Assembly: GCF_007290395.2 (NCBI RefSeq)
Contig: NZ_CP041656.2
Coordinates: 4,898,001 to 4,962,000 of the forward strand
From: Bradyrhizobium cosmicum
GTDB lineage: Bacteria; Pseudomonadota; Alphaproteobacteria; Rhizobiales; Xanthobacteraceae
Length of the DNA: 64,000 nucleotides
Direction: 5' to 3'
Shown: positions 25,143 to 35,032 of the stretch, piece after piece
How the letters are laid out: each line of letters begins with the position of its first letter
Numbering within the stretch: position 1 is the first letter of the stretch
Notes under the pieces: generated by a model
Databases searched by the model: none
What the model was told of the DNA's origin: nothing
What the model saw: the letters and a program-made list of their open reading frames with translations, nothing else
Made by a program: the position numbers and the translations under genes

Positions 25143-26783
25143 CTAAAGCGCGGACAATCCCGGCGGCGGGTTACGCATGTTCGCGGCCTGCTCATAGGCG
25201 TAGGCCAGACGCAGCAGCTTGTGCTCGCTCCAGGCGCGGCCCGCAAGGGTGATTCCGAGCGGATAGTCGGGCGTGTCCTTGTCGTCGGCTCCCGAGATGA
25301 AGCCGCCCGGCACCATGACGCTGGGATAACCCGCCTTCGCGGCGATCACGCAGCCGCTCGCGCCGGGAAACAGCACCGCGTCGAGCTTGTGCTGGTTCAT
25401 GTAGGCGTCCATGCCGCGCGTCCTGGCGGAGAGCAGGTCCATGGCCCGAGCCGATTTGTACTCGCGCTCGCTGAGATCGCCTCTCGTCATCTCGGCGGCG
25501 AGAAACAGGTCCTGGCCGAAACGCAGCGCCTTGTCTGCATGCGCTTCGTTGAAGGCCACAATATCCGCCATGGTCTTCATGTCGGTATTGGTCGCCCAAT
25601 CCTTGAGGTAAAGGTTGAGATCGCGCTTCAGCTCATAAAGGAAGACGATCGGCGGCGTCGCCAGATTGCCCCTGTTGCGGCTCAGCGGATTGCGGTTGAG
25701 CACGTTCATTGTCGTCCCCGGCCCGCCGATCCAGCCCGGTGTCGGCATGTTGGCACGCACGGTGATTGCGCCGAGATCCTCCAGCACCTTGATCGCATCG
25801 GCCATCACCTTGGCCGCTCGAGGCGGCAGCTTGCCGTAATAGCGGTCGTTGAGCGGATCGTTGGCGTCGCTCGGCACGCCGATGCGCGCGCCCTTCATCG
25901 CGTCGTTCGAGAGATCGGCGGTGTAATCGGCCGGCCGCCGCTGCCGCTCGGTCGCGGCATCGAGCGGGTCCTTCGCCGCCAGCACGTTGAGCAGCATCGC
26001 CGCGTCGCGCACGGTGCGCGTCATCGGCCCGGCGGTGTCCTGGCTGTGCGAGATCGGCACGATGCCGGCGCAGCTGACCAGCCCGACGGTCGGCTTCACG
26101 GTGACGAGGCCGTTCATGCTGGCGGGATACAGCAGCGAGCCCGAGGTCTCGGTGCCGATCGAGGCCGCGCACAGGCCGGCCGCCACGGCGGCCGCCGAGC
26201 CCGCGCTCGAACCGCCCGGCAGCACGACCGGAATGCCGCGATCGTCCATCAAATCCGGTGCGTAGGGATTCTTCACCTGCCCACCCAGCGAGGAGTAGCC
26301 CGCGGGCATGTCGGCCGCGAGGATATTGGCGAACTCGGTCAGGTTTGCCTTGCCCAGGATCACCGCGCCGGCCTTGCGCAGCAGTTTGACGACGGTGGCG
26401 TCTCGCTTGGCGCGCGCCCCCTCCAGCGCCAGCGAGCCCGCCGTGGTCGGCTGCTTGTCGGAGGTCGCGATGTTGTCCTTCACCAGGATCGGGATGCCGG
26501 CCAACGGCCGCCTGGCCGACGGCTTTGTCGCGTCGAGCTTGTCCGCAATCGACAGCGCATCCGGATTGAGCGCGCGCACGGCGTTGAGCGCGGGCCCGCC
26601 GCGATCATAGGCTGTGATGCGCGCGAGGTAAGCCTTGGTCAGCGCCGTGGCAGTCACTTGCCCGCTGGTCAGCGCCTGAGCGATCTCGCTCATGGATGCA
26701 TTGTCGAGCTGCAGCTTGGCCGGCGCCCCGGCGCTGGCAACAGTCGCGGCGACGCGAGCCTCGCGACGGGATGGCTTCTTCAT
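25143..26783 (-). CDS. Amidase signature enzyme
   Basis: The product is 546 aa from ATG 26783 (a GAGG site lies upstream). It carries the amidase-signature catalytic set: Lys102 in ILVKDNIA, the Gly/Ser-rich PGGSSAGSAAAVAAG with the cis-Ser, and the nucleophilic Ser in GTETSGSLLYPAS. The C-terminus (YPLGITLAGRAWSEHKLLRLAYAYEQA) matches amidases annotated near AtzF or peptide amidases. It hydrolyses an unknown carboxamide. The N-terminus is basic without a clear signal peptide. It follows the peptide-transport operon after an intrinsic terminator, so it is probably expressed separately, yet a second amidase heads that operon. Confidence 0.9.
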   Translation of the reverse strand: MKKPSRREARVAATVASAGAPAKLQLDNASMSEIAQALTSGQVTATALTKAYLARITAYDRGGPALNAVRALNPDALSIADKLDATKPSARRPLAGIPILVKDNIATSDKQPTTAGSLALEGARAKRDATVVKLLRKAGAVILGKANLTEFANILAADMPAGYSSLGGQVKNPYAPDLMDDRGIPVVLPGGSSAGSAAAVAAGLCAASIGTETSGSLLYPASMNGLVTVKPTVGLVSCAGIVPISHSQDTAGPMTRTVRDAAMLLNVLAAKDPLDAATERQRRPADYTADLSNDAMKGARIGVPSDANDPLNDRYYGKLPPRAAKVMADAIKVLEDLGAITVRANMPTPGWIGGPGTTMNVLNRNPLSRNRGNLATPPIVFLYELKRDLNLYLKDWATNTDMKTMADIVAFNEAHADKALRFGQDLFLAAEMTRGDLSEREYKSARAMDLLSARTRGMDAYMNQHKLDAVLFPGASGCVIAAKAGYPSVMVPGGFISGADDKDTPDYPLGITLAGRAWSEHKLLRLAYAYEQAANMRNPPPGLSAL

Positions 26784-26971
26784 GGCGTGCCTCGCCTGAC
26801 GGCGCGTCCGAACCATGACGCCGCGATGATGCTATATTGCCAGTGTTTTGCCCGACGGGTCAACGACAGCGCCGACTCGCGCAAGCCGCCGAGCGGATCG
26901 CGCAAGCCATTGAAATCACTAACCCCGTCTACTGTGCATGGGGTTGTTTTCGTGTTTCTGTTCTGGACCCT

Positions 26972-27008
26972 AAAAAAAATGGCCTCGCTCCGATGGAGAG
27001 AGGCCATT
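26972..27008 (-). terminator. Intrinsic terminator of the peptide-transport operon
   Basis: On the minus strand a 9-bp stem (AATGGCCTC with its complement), continued by an inner CTCC/GGAG stem, is followed by eight T residues. It lies 36 nt after the stop of the binding-protein gene. Confidence 0.9.
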
Positions 27009-27043
27009 GTCGAAGCGACACGGTCAACTGGATCGAGCGGCTC

Positions 27044-28540
27044 CTACTCCCAGGACCAGGTCGAAAAGTCGTTCTCGTATTGCGGGACGTCCTTCCAGAC
27101 GCCCTTCAGCTTCTTGTTGGTGATGGTGATCAGCTGCGGCTGGTAGAGGAAGCCGGCGACCGCGTCGGTGGCCAGCATGCGCTGGGCATCACCGAGCAGC
27201 TTGGCGCGGCCGGCCTCGTCGGGCGTCGCCACGATCTGCTTGTAGAGCGCGTTGAAGGCCTCGTTGTTGTAGCCGAGGTAGTAGTCCGGCTCGGTGATCT
27301 TGACGAGGTCGATCGGCTCGACATGGCTGACGATGGTGAGGTCGAAATTGTGCGGGCCGTTGCCGGCAAACACCTGCGACAGCCACTGCGCCCATTCGAC
27401 GTTCTCGATCTTGGCGATGATGCCGACCTTGGCGAGCTGCGCCGCCAGGATCTCGCCGCCCTGCCGCGCATAGGACGGCGGCGGCAGCTTGAGCGACAGT
27501 TCGAGCGGCGTGGTGACGCCGGCCTCGCTGAGCAGCTTCTTGGCCTTCTCGGGGTCGTAGGGGTTGATGCCGGTGGTGTCGACATAGCCGAGCGCGCCGG
27601 GCACGTAGAAGCTGCCGATCGGCGTGCCGAAACCATCGGCAGCGCCGTCGATCATCGCCTTGCGGTCGATCGCGGCGAGGATGGCGCGGCGCACGCGGAC
27701 GTCGTCGAGCGGCTTCTTGCGCTCGTTGATGCCGACGATGGTCTTGGCGCGGGAGCCGCCGACCATGACGTTGAAGCGCGGATCGGCCTTGAACTGGCCG
27801 ATGGCGCGCGCCGCCGCAACGCGCGGGAACGCGTCGACGTCGCCCGAGAGCAGCGCCGCAGTCTGCGCCGCGGGATCCGAGATGAAGCGGATCGTCACCT
27901 TCGACAGCTTGATTGCGGCGGCGTTGCGATAGTCGGCCCATTTGTTCAGCGTGATCGAGGAGCCCTTGGCCCACGCGCCCAGTTGATAGGGCCCGGTGCC
28001 GACCGGCTGCGTGCCGTTGGTGGCCGCGCTCTTCGGCTCGACGATCGAGCCGCTCGCCTGTCCGAGCAGGAACGGCAGGTTCGGCTCGGAATATTTCACC
28101 GAGATCACGACCGTATCGGCGTCGGGCGCGTCGACCTTCTCGAACGCCTGGAACAGGCTCTTGTCCTTGTTGGTGCTGGAGGCAATCGCGTTGCGCTCGA
28201 ACGAGAACTTCACGGCAGCGGAATCGAATGCCTCGCCGTTCTGGAATTTGACGCCCTTGCGCAGCTTGAACGTATAGGTCTTCAGGTCGGGCGATGCGGT
28301 CCAGCTCTCCGCCAGCAGCGGCGAGACCGAGCCGTCCTCGTTGATCTTGGTCAGCGTCTCATAGATGTTGTAGAGCGTGACTTCGGCGATCGCAGCCGCG
28401 GCCGCAATGGTGGGGTCGAGCCCCGGCGGCTCCAGCGCCATCGCCATGACGACGCTGTCCTTCTTGCTCTGAGCCAGCACCGGCAGCGGTGCCACGGCCA
28501 GCGCGGCGGCGAATGCGACGATCGATAGTTTCCTGAACAT
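27044..28540 (-). CDS. ABC transporter periplasmic binding protein, peptide/opine type (SBP_bac_5)
   Basis: The product is 498 aa with a signal peptide (1-23, ending VLAQ). The family 5 solute-binding fold is clear: PPGLDPTIAAAAAIAEVTLYNIYETL, the core TYTFKLRKGVKFQNGEAFDSAAVKFSF, and RRAILAAIDRKAMIDG. This family binds di/oligopeptides, nickel, opines or other amide compounds. It is the last gene of an operon (amidase, two permeases, two ATPases, this gene), followed by a good intrinsic terminator. The amidase at the head suggests an amide-containing substrate. Specific ligand unknown. Confidence 0.93.
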   Translation of the reverse strand: MFRKLSIVAFAAALAVAPLPVLAQSKKDSVVMAMALEPPGLDPTIAAAAAIAEVTLYNIYETLTKINEDGSVSPLLAESWTASPDLKTYTFKLRKGVKFQNGEAFDSAAVKFSFERNAIASSTNKDKSLFQAFEKVDAPDADTVVISVKYSEPNLPFLLGQASGSIVEPKSAATNGTQPVGTGPYQLGAWAKGSSITLNKWADYRNAAAIKLSKVTIRFISDPAAQTAALLSGDVDAFPRVAAARAIGQFKADPRFNVMVGGSRAKTIVGINERKKPLDDVRVRRAILAAIDRKAMIDGAADGFGTPIGSFYVPGALGYVDTTGINPYDPEKAKKLLSEAGVTTPLELSLKLPPPSYARQGGEILAAQLAKVGIIAKIENVEWAQWLSQVFAGNGPHNFDLTIVSHVEPIDLVKITEPDYYLGYNNEAFNALYKQIVATPDEAGRAKLLGDAQRMLATDAVAGFLYQPQLITITNKKLKGVWKDVPQYENDFSTWSWE

Positions 28541-28595
28541 CTCGTAACTCCCCGGCCTTCTCTGCTTCCCAGCCTACGCCAATTCCATGGGGATA

Positions 28596-29600
28596 CTAAC
28601 CTTCCATGGCGACTTGCGGCAACGCCATCACCGCCTCCGCCTTGTGGCAGGCGGCGAGATGGCCCTCGCCGACCTTGCGTAGCAAGGGCGGAACCTCGCG
28701 GCAATGCCGGTCGGCGAGCGTACAGCGCGCGACATAAGGACACCCGCTCGTCACGGCCGATTGCGAGGCGATCGCCTGGGCCCCGCGCCGCCGCCTTCCC
28801 CCGCCGGCGCGCGCGCGCGGCACGGCGTCCAATAGCGCCCGCGTATAGGGATGGGCGCAGCGCTCGAACAGGTCCTCCGGCCGTCCCTGCTCGACGATCC
28901 GGCCGAGATACATCACAGCGACCTCGTCGCAGAGATAGTCGACCACGGCGAGGTCGTGACTGATCAGGATATAGCTCAGGCCGAACTGCTCCTGCAGGTC
29001 CTGCATCAAGTTCAGCACCTGCGCCTGCACCGAGACGTCGAGCGCGGACACCGGCTCGTCGGCGACGATCAGCTTAGGCTGCGTGATCAGCGCACGCGCG
29101 ATCGCGATGCGCTGGCGCTGGCCGCCGGAGAATTCGTGCGGATATTTGTCCATGTCCGCCTCGCGCAGGCCGACCTGCTTCAGCACCGCGGCGACGCGGG
29201 CGCCGAAGGTGGCGCGGTCGGCGCCATCAAGCACGGTCAAGGGCTCTGCGACGATACGCGCGATGGTCTGGCGTGGGTCGAGCGAGCCGTAGGGGTCCTG
29301 GAACACCATCTGAAAATTGCGGCGGGCGCGGCGCAGCTCGTCGGCCGAGATGCGGTGGAGATCGCGCCCGAGCAGCGCAACCTGCCCCGACGTCGGTCGC
29401 TCCAGCGCCATCACCACCCGCGCAAAGGTCGACTTGCCCGAACCGGACTCGCCGACGATGCCGAGGCTCTTGCCCGCCGCGACCTGTACGCTGACGCCGT
29501 TGAGTGCGCGTACCTGCCCTGGCGGACGAAACAGACTTTCGCGCGGCAGCGTGTAGCGTTGCTCGAGATCTTTCACGTCGAGAAGCGGAGCCGCCGTCAT
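28596..29600 (-). CDS. ABC transporter ATP-binding protein, OppF/DppF type
   Basis: The product is 334 aa from ATG 29600; the frame is open further up but that ATG overlaps the OppD-like stop in ATGA. Walker A is GESGSGKST, the signature is [16 protein letters not shown], and Walker B is LIVADEPVSALD. The C-terminal oligopeptide-transporter extension has a Cys cluster (CPYVARC, DRHC, AAC) that in DppD/F relatives binds an iron-sulfur cluster. With the OppD-like subunit it forms the cytoplasmic ATPase dimer. Confidence 0.94.
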   Translation of the reverse strand: MTAAPLLDVKDLEQRYTLPRESLFRPPGQVRALNGVSVQVAAGKSLGIVGESGSGKSTFARVVMALERPTSGQVALLGRDLHRISADELRRARRNFQMVFQDPYGSLDPRQTIARIVAEPLTVLDGADRATFGARVAAVLKQVGLREADMDKYPHEFSGGQRQRIAIARALITQPKLIVADEPVSALDVSVQAQVLNLMQDLQEQFGLSYILISHDLAVVDYLCDEVAVMYLGRIVEQGRPEDLFERCAHPYTRALLDAVPRARAGGGRRRRGAQAIASQSAVTSGCPYVARCTLADRHCREVPPLLRKVGEGHLAACHKAEAVMALPQVAMEG

Positions 29601-30613
29601 GCGGGCGCCCCGACATTCGCGGCCAACGAAACATCGGTGCGCACGCAGCGCACGCCGTGCCCGGGTCCGACTTCGACCACCGGCGGCAGCGCCGCCCGGC
29701 ATTGATCAATCACAAGCGGACATCGTTCGGAGAAAGTGCAGCCGGCCGGCAAATCGGCAAGCTCCGGCACCGTTCCCGAGATGGTGGTCAGCCGCGTCCC
29801 CTTGCGCGCGCCGAGCTTCGGCCGAGCGCGGAACAGGCCTTGCGTATAGGGATGACCCATGCGGCGGAACACTTCGTCGGTCGGACCGCTCTCGACCACC
29901 GTGCCGCCATACATCACCATCATGCGCTGCACGTTCTCGGCGATAACGCCGAGATCGTGCGAGATCAGGATCATCGACATGCCGCGCTCCTCGACGAGAT
30001 CGGCGATGAGATCGAGGATCTGGCCCTGGATGGTGACGTCGAGCGCCGTGGTCGGCTCGTCCGCGATCAGAAGGTCCGGCTCGCAGGCGAGTGCCATGGC
30101 GATGGTGACGCGCTGGCGCTGGCCGCCGGAAAACTGGTGCGGATAGGCATCGATCCGCCTGGCCGGATCGGGCAGTCCGACGCGGTCAAGCAAGGCGATC
30201 GCCTCCCGCCGCGCCTGCGATGCCGAATATTTCTTGTGACGCCGCAGCGGCTCGGCGACCTGATGGCCGATCGTGTGCATCGGATTGAGCGCCGTCATCG
30301 GCTCCTGGAAGATCATGCTGATGCGATTGCCGCGCAGCTTGCAATAATCCGCATCGGGCAAACCGGCGAGCTCGCCGCCGTCCAGCTTGATGCTGCCGGT
30401 GACGACCGCGCTGTCAGGCAACAACCCCATCAGCGACAGCGCCGTGACCGACTTGCCGCAACCGGATTCGCCGACGAGACCGAGCGTCTCGCCGCGCTTC
30501 AGCGCAAAGCTGACGCCGCGCACGGCCTGGGCCGGCCCGCGGCTGGTGTTGAGGCGCACGCCGAGATTGTCGACAGCGATCAGCGGTGTGGTGGCGCGCT
30601 CGCCCATCGTCAC
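29597..30613 (-). CDS. ABC transporter ATP-binding protein, OppD/DppD type
   Basis: The product is 338 aa. Walker A is [16 protein letters not shown], the Q-loop region is [20 protein letters not shown], the signature is [16 protein letters not shown], and Walker B is [12 protein letters not shown]. The C-terminal oligo_HPY extension includes [15 protein letters not shown] and RCVR. These features are diagnostic of the OppD/DppD subunit. It overlaps both neighbours by 4 bp. Confidence 0.94.
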   Translation of the reverse strand: MTMGERATTPLIAVDNLGVRLNTSRGPAQAVRGVSFALKRGETLGLVGESGCGKSVTALSLMGLLPDSAVVTGSIKLDGGELAGLPDADYCKLRGNRISMIFQEPMTALNPMHTIGHQVAEPLRRHKKYSASQARREAIALLDRVGLPDPARRIDAYPHQFSGGQRQRVTIAMALACEPDLLIADEPTTALDVTIQGQILDLIADLVEERGMSMILISHDLGVIAENVQRMMVMYGGTVVESGPTDEVFRRMGHPYTQGLFRARPKLGARKGTRLTTISGTVPELADLPAGCTFSERCPLVIDQCRAALPPVVEVGPGHGVRCVRTDVSLAANVGAPA

Positions 30614-31503
30614 CGCTCCCGCGCCAGCCTGGGATCAAGCAGATCGCGCAGGCCATCGCCGAGCAGATTGAGGCCGAGCACCGCGATGGCGATGGCCGCA
30701 CCCGGATAGACCGCGAGCATCGGCGACTGGAACAGCAGCGTTTGCGCGTCGTTCAGCATCCGGCCCCAGGACGGTTGCGGCGGCTGCGTACCGAGGCCGA
30801 GGTAAGACAGCGCGGCTTCGGCCAGGATGGCGAGCGCGAACTGGATGGTAGCCTGCACGATCAGGATCGACAGAATGTTGGGTAGCACATGCTCGATGGT
30901 GATGCGGAACTTGCCCTTTCCCGAGGCGCGCGCAGCCAGCACGAACTCGCGTGCCCAGATCGCATTGGCCGAGCCGCGCGTCAGCCGGGTCAGCGTCGGG
31001 ATCTGGAAAATGCCGATCGCGACGATCGAGGTTACCATCCCCGGACCCACGACCGCGGCGAGCATGATGGCAGAGAGCACGGCCGGAAACGCGAAGGCAA
31101 AATCGGAGAACCGCATGATGATCTCTTCGGTCCAGCCGCGCCTCGCCGACGCGATCAGGCCGAGGCAGACGCCGAAGGTGAGACCGATGCTCACGGCGAT
31201 GACTCCGACCAGGATGGTCGAGCGCGCACCCGCGAGCAGCAGCGAGACGATGTCGCGACCGAAGGAATCGGTGCCGAGCCAGTGCGCTGCCGACGGCGGC
31301 CGCAGTTTCGAGGCGATGTCGATCTCGTAGGGCGACCACGGCGTCCACACCAGCGACAGCAGCGCCGAGGCAAGCACGATGAGGCTGAGCGCACCGCCCA
31401 GCACAAAGCTGCGATGGCGCAGCGCGCGGGCCCAGAAGGTCCGGGCCGGCAACCGGCGCGCCACGACCGGCGCATCAACCGAACTGGTCAGGGGCGCGCT
31501 CAC
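30610..31503 (-). CDS. ABC transporter permease, OppC/DppC type
   Basis: The product is 297 aa from GTG 31503, whose GTGA overlaps the upstream permease stop; a longer upstream frame is only read-through of another frame. It has the N-terminal membrane helix before an extracytoplasmic segment with HWLGTDSFGRDIVSLLLAGAR, typical of OppC, then five helices and the EAA-like coupling loop (ARASGKGKFRITIEHVLPNI). It pairs with the OppB-like permease. Confidence 0.93.
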   Translation of the reverse strand: MSAPLTSSVDAPVVARRLPARTFWARALRHRSFVLGGALSLIVLASALLSLVWTPWSPYEIDIASKLRPPSAAHWLGTDSFGRDIVSLLLAGARSTILVGVIAVSIGLTFGVCLGLIASARRGWTEEIIMRFSDFAFAFPAVLSAIMLAAVVGPGMVTSIVAIGIFQIPTLTRLTRGSANAIWAREFVLAARASGKGKFRITIEHVLPNILSILIVQATIQFALAILAEAALSYLGLGTQPPQPSWGRMLNDAQTLLFQSPMLAVYPGAAIAIAVLGLNLLGDGLRDLLDPRLARER

Positions 31504-32450
31504 AAATCGTAGACCTTGATGCGGGGATCGATGAATGCATAGAGCACGTCGACCACGAAATTGACGATGACCACCATGGCGGCCAGCAACATCACGCAGT
31601 TGCGCACCACGATGAGGTCGCGATTGGCGATCGACTGGAAGATCAGGCGGCCGAGCCCCGGCAGGTAGAACACGTTCTCGATCACGATGGTGCCGGCCAG
31701 CAGATTGGCGAATTGCAGCCCCATCACCGTCATCACGGGGATCATGGCGTTGCGCAGCACGTGGCTCCACAACACCTCGCGCTTGCCGAGCCCTTTCGCG
31801 CGCGCGGTGCGAACGAAATCCTCGCGCAGCACTTCCAGCACCGCCGAGCGCGTGACGCGCGCGAGGATCGCAGCCTGCACCACCGCGAGCGAGACCGCCG
31901 GCAACAGCAGCGATTTGATCCCCGGCCAGATGCCGTCCTCCCAGCCGGGAAAACCGCCCGCGGACAGCCATTGCAGCCGCACCGAGAACAGCAGCACCAG
32001 GAGAATCGCGAACCAGAAGTTAGGCAGCGCGATGCCGATTTGCGTCAGCGACATCACGCCGACGTCGCCCAGCTTGTTGTGGTTGGCGGCGGTGTAGATG
32101 CCGGCCGACAGCGCCAGCGTCACCGTGATCAGCATGGACATGATCGCGAGCGGAATGGTCAGCACCAGCCGTTCCGCGATCAGGCTCCCGACCGGCGTGC
32201 CATAGACATAGCTGTTGCCGAGATCGCCGATCAGCAGTCCCTTGATCCATTGCAGATAGCGAACCGCCAGCGGCTGATCGAGCCCGAGCTTGACCGTGAG
32301 CGCACGGACCGCATCCGCCGACGCGTCGGCGCCCATCAGCATCTGCGCGGCATTGCCCGGAAGCGCGTCCAGCACCAGGAAAATGATCACGGATGCGCCG
32401 ACCAGCGTCGCCAGCAAGGTCAGGACACGTCGGAGGACAAAGACGCTCAT
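31500..32450 (-). CDS. ABC transporter permease, OppB/DppB type
   Basis: The product is 316 aa with six predicted helices. The N-terminal RRVLTLLATLVGASVIIFLVLDALPGN, the middle GDLGNSYVYGTPVGSLIAERL and the EAA-like loop TARAKGLGKREVLWSHVLRNAMIPV are OppB/DppB marks. It follows the amidase gene by 84 nt and overlaps the OppC-like gene. Confidence 0.93.
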   Translation of the reverse strand: MSVFVLRRVLTLLATLVGASVIIFLVLDALPGNAAQMLMGADASADAVRALTVKLGLDQPLAVRYLQWIKGLLIGDLGNSYVYGTPVGSLIAERLVLTIPLAIMSMLITVTLALSAGIYTAANHNKLGDVGVMSLTQIGIALPNFWFAILLVLLFSVRLQWLSAGGFPGWEDGIWPGIKSLLLPAVSLAVVQAAILARVTRSAVLEVLREDFVRTARAKGLGKREVLWSHVLRNAMIPVMTVMGLQFANLLAGTIVIENVFYLPGLGRLIFQSIANRDLIVVRNCVMLLAAMVVIVNFVVDVLYAFIDPRIKVYDL

Positions 32451-32534
32451 GCGCGATCGGGTTCAGGGCTCATCCGCGGCACGATCAACATGTCCGGACG
32501 CCCAAGGCAAGCCCTTTGCAGCACGCGCATCCGT

Positions 32535-33956
32535 TCAGCCGGGCCGGCGGGACAGAAGATCGTGCGAAGCCTCGAACAGTGCGCTGGCGTGCAGCAATTC
32601 CGCGTCGGCACGGAAGCGTCCGACGAGCTGAAGTCCGATCGGCAGGCCGTCGCTGCCGAAGCCGCAGGGCAGACTGATCGCGGGGTGCCCGGTCATGTTG
32701 AACGGCATGGTCCAGGGGAACCAGTGCGGCCGGACGCTGTCGAAATGCGCCCCGTCGATCTCGATGGTGCCGAACAGGTCCTGGTCGATCGGCAGCGCAG
32801 TGCGGGTGATGGTCGGCATCGCCAGAAGATGCCCACGCGCAAGCAGGGATTGCACGCGGCGGAACAGCGCGGTGCGCGCGAACATCGCCTCCTGATAAGC
32901 AACGCCGCTGACATTGGTCGCGAGCGCAACCTGCTTGACGAAGGCTTCGCTGAGGACGTCGCCATGCTCGGCGACCAGTTTGGCGAAGCGCGTGCGCCAG
33001 ACGGTGTGATTGATCGCGCGCCAGATCGGCTCGACGTCGAACCCCTCGCCGGAAAATTCCTCGAGCTCGGCACCGAGGCTTGCCAGCCGATCGAGGCTCG
33101 CCTTGAAGCTGGCTGCGACATCGGCGGACACCGGCCGTCCGGGCGGCGAGGCGCAGAACAGGATCTTTTGCCCCCGCAGATCGCCGCGCGGGGCGGCGGT
33201 GACGATGAAGTCGGGCACGGGGACCCCGATCGACCAGGGGTCGCAGGAGTCCTCGCCGGCCATGGCCTGCATCATCAGGGCGGTGTCGGCGACATCACGC
33301 GTCATCGGCGTGACATAGGTCTGGTTGCCGAACGCATCGAGCGCCTGGCTGTGAGCGATCACGCCGTTGCTCTGCTTCAGCCCGACCACCCCGTTGCAGG
33401 CGGCTGGAATGCGGGTCGAGCCGCCGCCGTCGGTCGCGACCGCCAGCGGTGCGATGCCGCTTGCAACGGCCACCGCCGCACCGCCGCTAGAGCCGCCGGA
33501 AGAGCGCCGTGCATCCCACGCATTGCGGGTGCGGCCAAACAGCGGCGAGTCGGTCAGGCACTTGCTGCCGAACTCAGGCGTCGTGGTCTTGCCGATCAGG
33601 ATCGCGCCTGCCGCGCGCAGCTTGGCGACCGCGACGGCGTCCTCGGTCGGCACATTGTCCCTGTAAGGAACGGCGCCGAAAGTGGTCTTCACGCCGCGTG
33701 TGTTGACGATGTCCTTCACCGTGACGGGAATGCCGTGCAACAGGCCCAGCGGCTCTCCCGCCATTACCTTGCGCTCGGCGGCGCGCGCCTCCTCCATCGC
33801 CTCCTCGCCGCAGAGCGTGATGAAACAGTTCAGCTCGAGCTGGAGCGCCTCGGCGCGTGCGAGCACGGCCCGCGTGACTTCGACCGGGGAGATCTTCTTG
33901 CCGTGGATCCGTTCGCGCAGCTCGACGGCGGAGAGGAAACAGAGATCGTTGCTCAT
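32535..33956 (-). CDS. Amidase signature enzyme heading the peptide-transport operon
   Basis: The product is 473 aa with no signal peptide, so cytoplasmic. The Ser-cisSer-Lys triad is visible: Lys81 in IPVTVKDIV, the cis-Ser at 156 or 157 in RRSSGGSSGG, and the nucleophile Ser180 in TDGGGSTRIPAACNG. Length and motifs fit glutamyl-tRNA amidotransferase A-like amidases with unknown substrate. It is the first gene of an operon with a five-part family-5 ABC transporter, so it probably hydrolyses the imported amide. Confidence 0.92.
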   Translation of the reverse strand: MSNDLCFLSAVELRERIHGKKISPVEVTRAVLARAEALQLELNCFITLCGEEAMEEARAAERKVMAGEPLGLLHGIPVTVKDIVNTRGVKTTFGAVPYRDNVPTEDAVAVAKLRAAGAILIGKTTTPEFGSKCLTDSPLFGRTRNAWDARRSSGGSSGGAAVAVASGIAPLAVATDGGGSTRIPAACNGVVGLKQSNGVIAHSQALDAFGNQTYVTPMTRDVADTALMMQAMAGEDSCDPWSIGVPVPDFIVTAAPRGDLRGQKILFCASPPGRPVSADVAASFKASLDRLASLGAELEEFSGEGFDVEPIWRAINHTVWRTRFAKLVAEHGDVLSEAFVKQVALATNVSGVAYQEAMFARTALFRRVQSLLARGHLLAMPTITRTALPIDQDLFGTIEIDGAHFDSVRPHWFPWTMPFNMTGHPAISLPCGFGSDGLPIGLQLVGRFRADAELLHASALFEASHDLLSRRPG

Positions 33957-34091
33957 GGATGGACAGGCTCGCGTCAGGACGCGCGGACCTTGCCAGCGCG
34001 CACCTCACCTGTCCATTTCGGCTGGCGCATGGCCGCAGTCCGCCGGGACATCTCGGAGGATACCTGTCTCGGAGGATGTCTGGACCCGCTG
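33957..34091. promoter_or_regulatory. Promoter gap before the amidase-transporter operon
   Basis: 135 bp. It holds two direct copies of CTCGGAGGAT (34050-34076 region) about 17 bp apart, and GGACAGG / CCTGTCC inverted about 50 bp apart. No promoter can be fixed. Confidence 0.35.
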
Positions 34092-35027
34092 CTACCAGCT
34101 CCAGCTGACCTCGTGGCTCCAGGGCGGATCGGCCCCCGGACGGGTGCAGGTGATGCCGGCGCAATTGACGGCAAAAGTCAGCGCGCGGAGGAGTTCGTCG
34201 GCGCCGATGTCCTTCAGCTGCTGCCGGGCGAGCCGCCCCTGCTTTTTCAGGGCAAACACCAAAGCCGCCTGAAAACTGTCGCCGGCGCCGATGGTATCGG
34301 CGACCGCGACCTTCGGCGCGGGGACTTCGACCTGCCCTGCCTTGGCGTGCCACGCGATCGCACCGTCGCTGCCGCGGGTGATGACGACCAGGCTGGTGCC
34401 CTGCCCGAGCAGCGTGCTGGCACGTTGCTCGTAAGGCTCGGCTCCAAAGAGATAGGCGAAGTCGACGTCCGACATCTTGACGAGATCGGCGCCCTCGGCG
34501 AACTCGGTCATGCGCGCGAGATAAGCCGGCTTGCCCTTGACCAGATTGGGGCGGCAATTCGGATCGAAGCAGATCGTCGATGATGCCCGCGCGTCCGCGA
34601 TCAGCGCCTTCGTCTCAGCGGCGCCTTGATCGTTGACCAGCGTGGTCGAACCGACGTGCAGGGCTTCGACCTCTGCAAATGGAATCGACCCTCGCTGGTA
34701 CGCCCAGCTCCGTGTCGCGGTCCCCTCATCGTAGAACGCGTAGCTCGACTCGCCCGCGGCGATGCGCACGAAAGCCAGCGTGGTCTGGCGGTCGCTGCGG
34801 ACGGCGAGACCGAGCTCCACGTTGGAGGCTGCGGCGTGGTCTGCGATCATCCGCCCGAACAGGTCGGTCGAGATGCCGCCGACGAAGCCGGTGGGCGCGC
34901 CCAGCCGCGCCATACCGATCGCGACGTTGAGGCAGGAGCCGCCGACAGCGGGCATCAACGCCTCGCGGCCATCCGCGTTCCGCGTCGGCACGAAATCGAT
35001 CAGCGCATCGCCGCAGGCAATCAGCAT
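34092..35027 (-). CDS. PfkB-family carbohydrate kinase (fructokinase-like)
   Basis: The product is 311 aa from ATG 35027 (a TTG nine bases up is possible). The N-terminal GDALIDFVP, the glycine-rich PAVGGSCLNVAIGMARLG, and the catalytic DTIGAGDSFQAALVFAL with the base Asp are the two PfkB signatures. It resembles bacterial fructokinases (MtlZ, FrcK), phosphorylating a ketose with ATP in the cytoplasm. It is the last gene of the polyol operon, five nucleotides after the FGGY kinase. Fructose as substrate is inferred from family resemblance. Confidence 0.9.
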   Translation of the reverse strand: MLIACGDALIDFVPTRNADGREALMPAVGGSCLNVAIGMARLGAPTGFVGGISTDLFGRMIADHAAASNVELGLAVRSDRQTTLAFVRIAAGESSYAFYDEGTATRSWAYQRGSIPFAEVEALHVGSTTLVNDQGAAETKALIADARASSTICFDPNCRPNLVKGKPAYLARMTEFAEGADLVKMSDVDFAYLFGAEPYEQRASTLLGQGTSLVVITRGSDGAIAWHAKAGQVEVPAPKVAVADTIGAGDSFQAALVFALKKQGRLARQQLKDIGADELLRALTFAVNCAGITCTRPGADPPWSHEVSWSW

Positions 35028-35032
35028 CCGTC

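Noticed and set aside
25221..28528. Plus-strand frames opposite the amidase and binding protein
   Set aside because: Antisense shadows; the minus-strand products have complete family motifs, a signal peptide and a terminator.
31713..34583. 956-codon plus-strand frame
   Set aside because: It is antisense to the OppB-like permease, amidase and PfkB kinase, all with clear motifs. Composition is His/Arg/Asp-rich without any fold signature.
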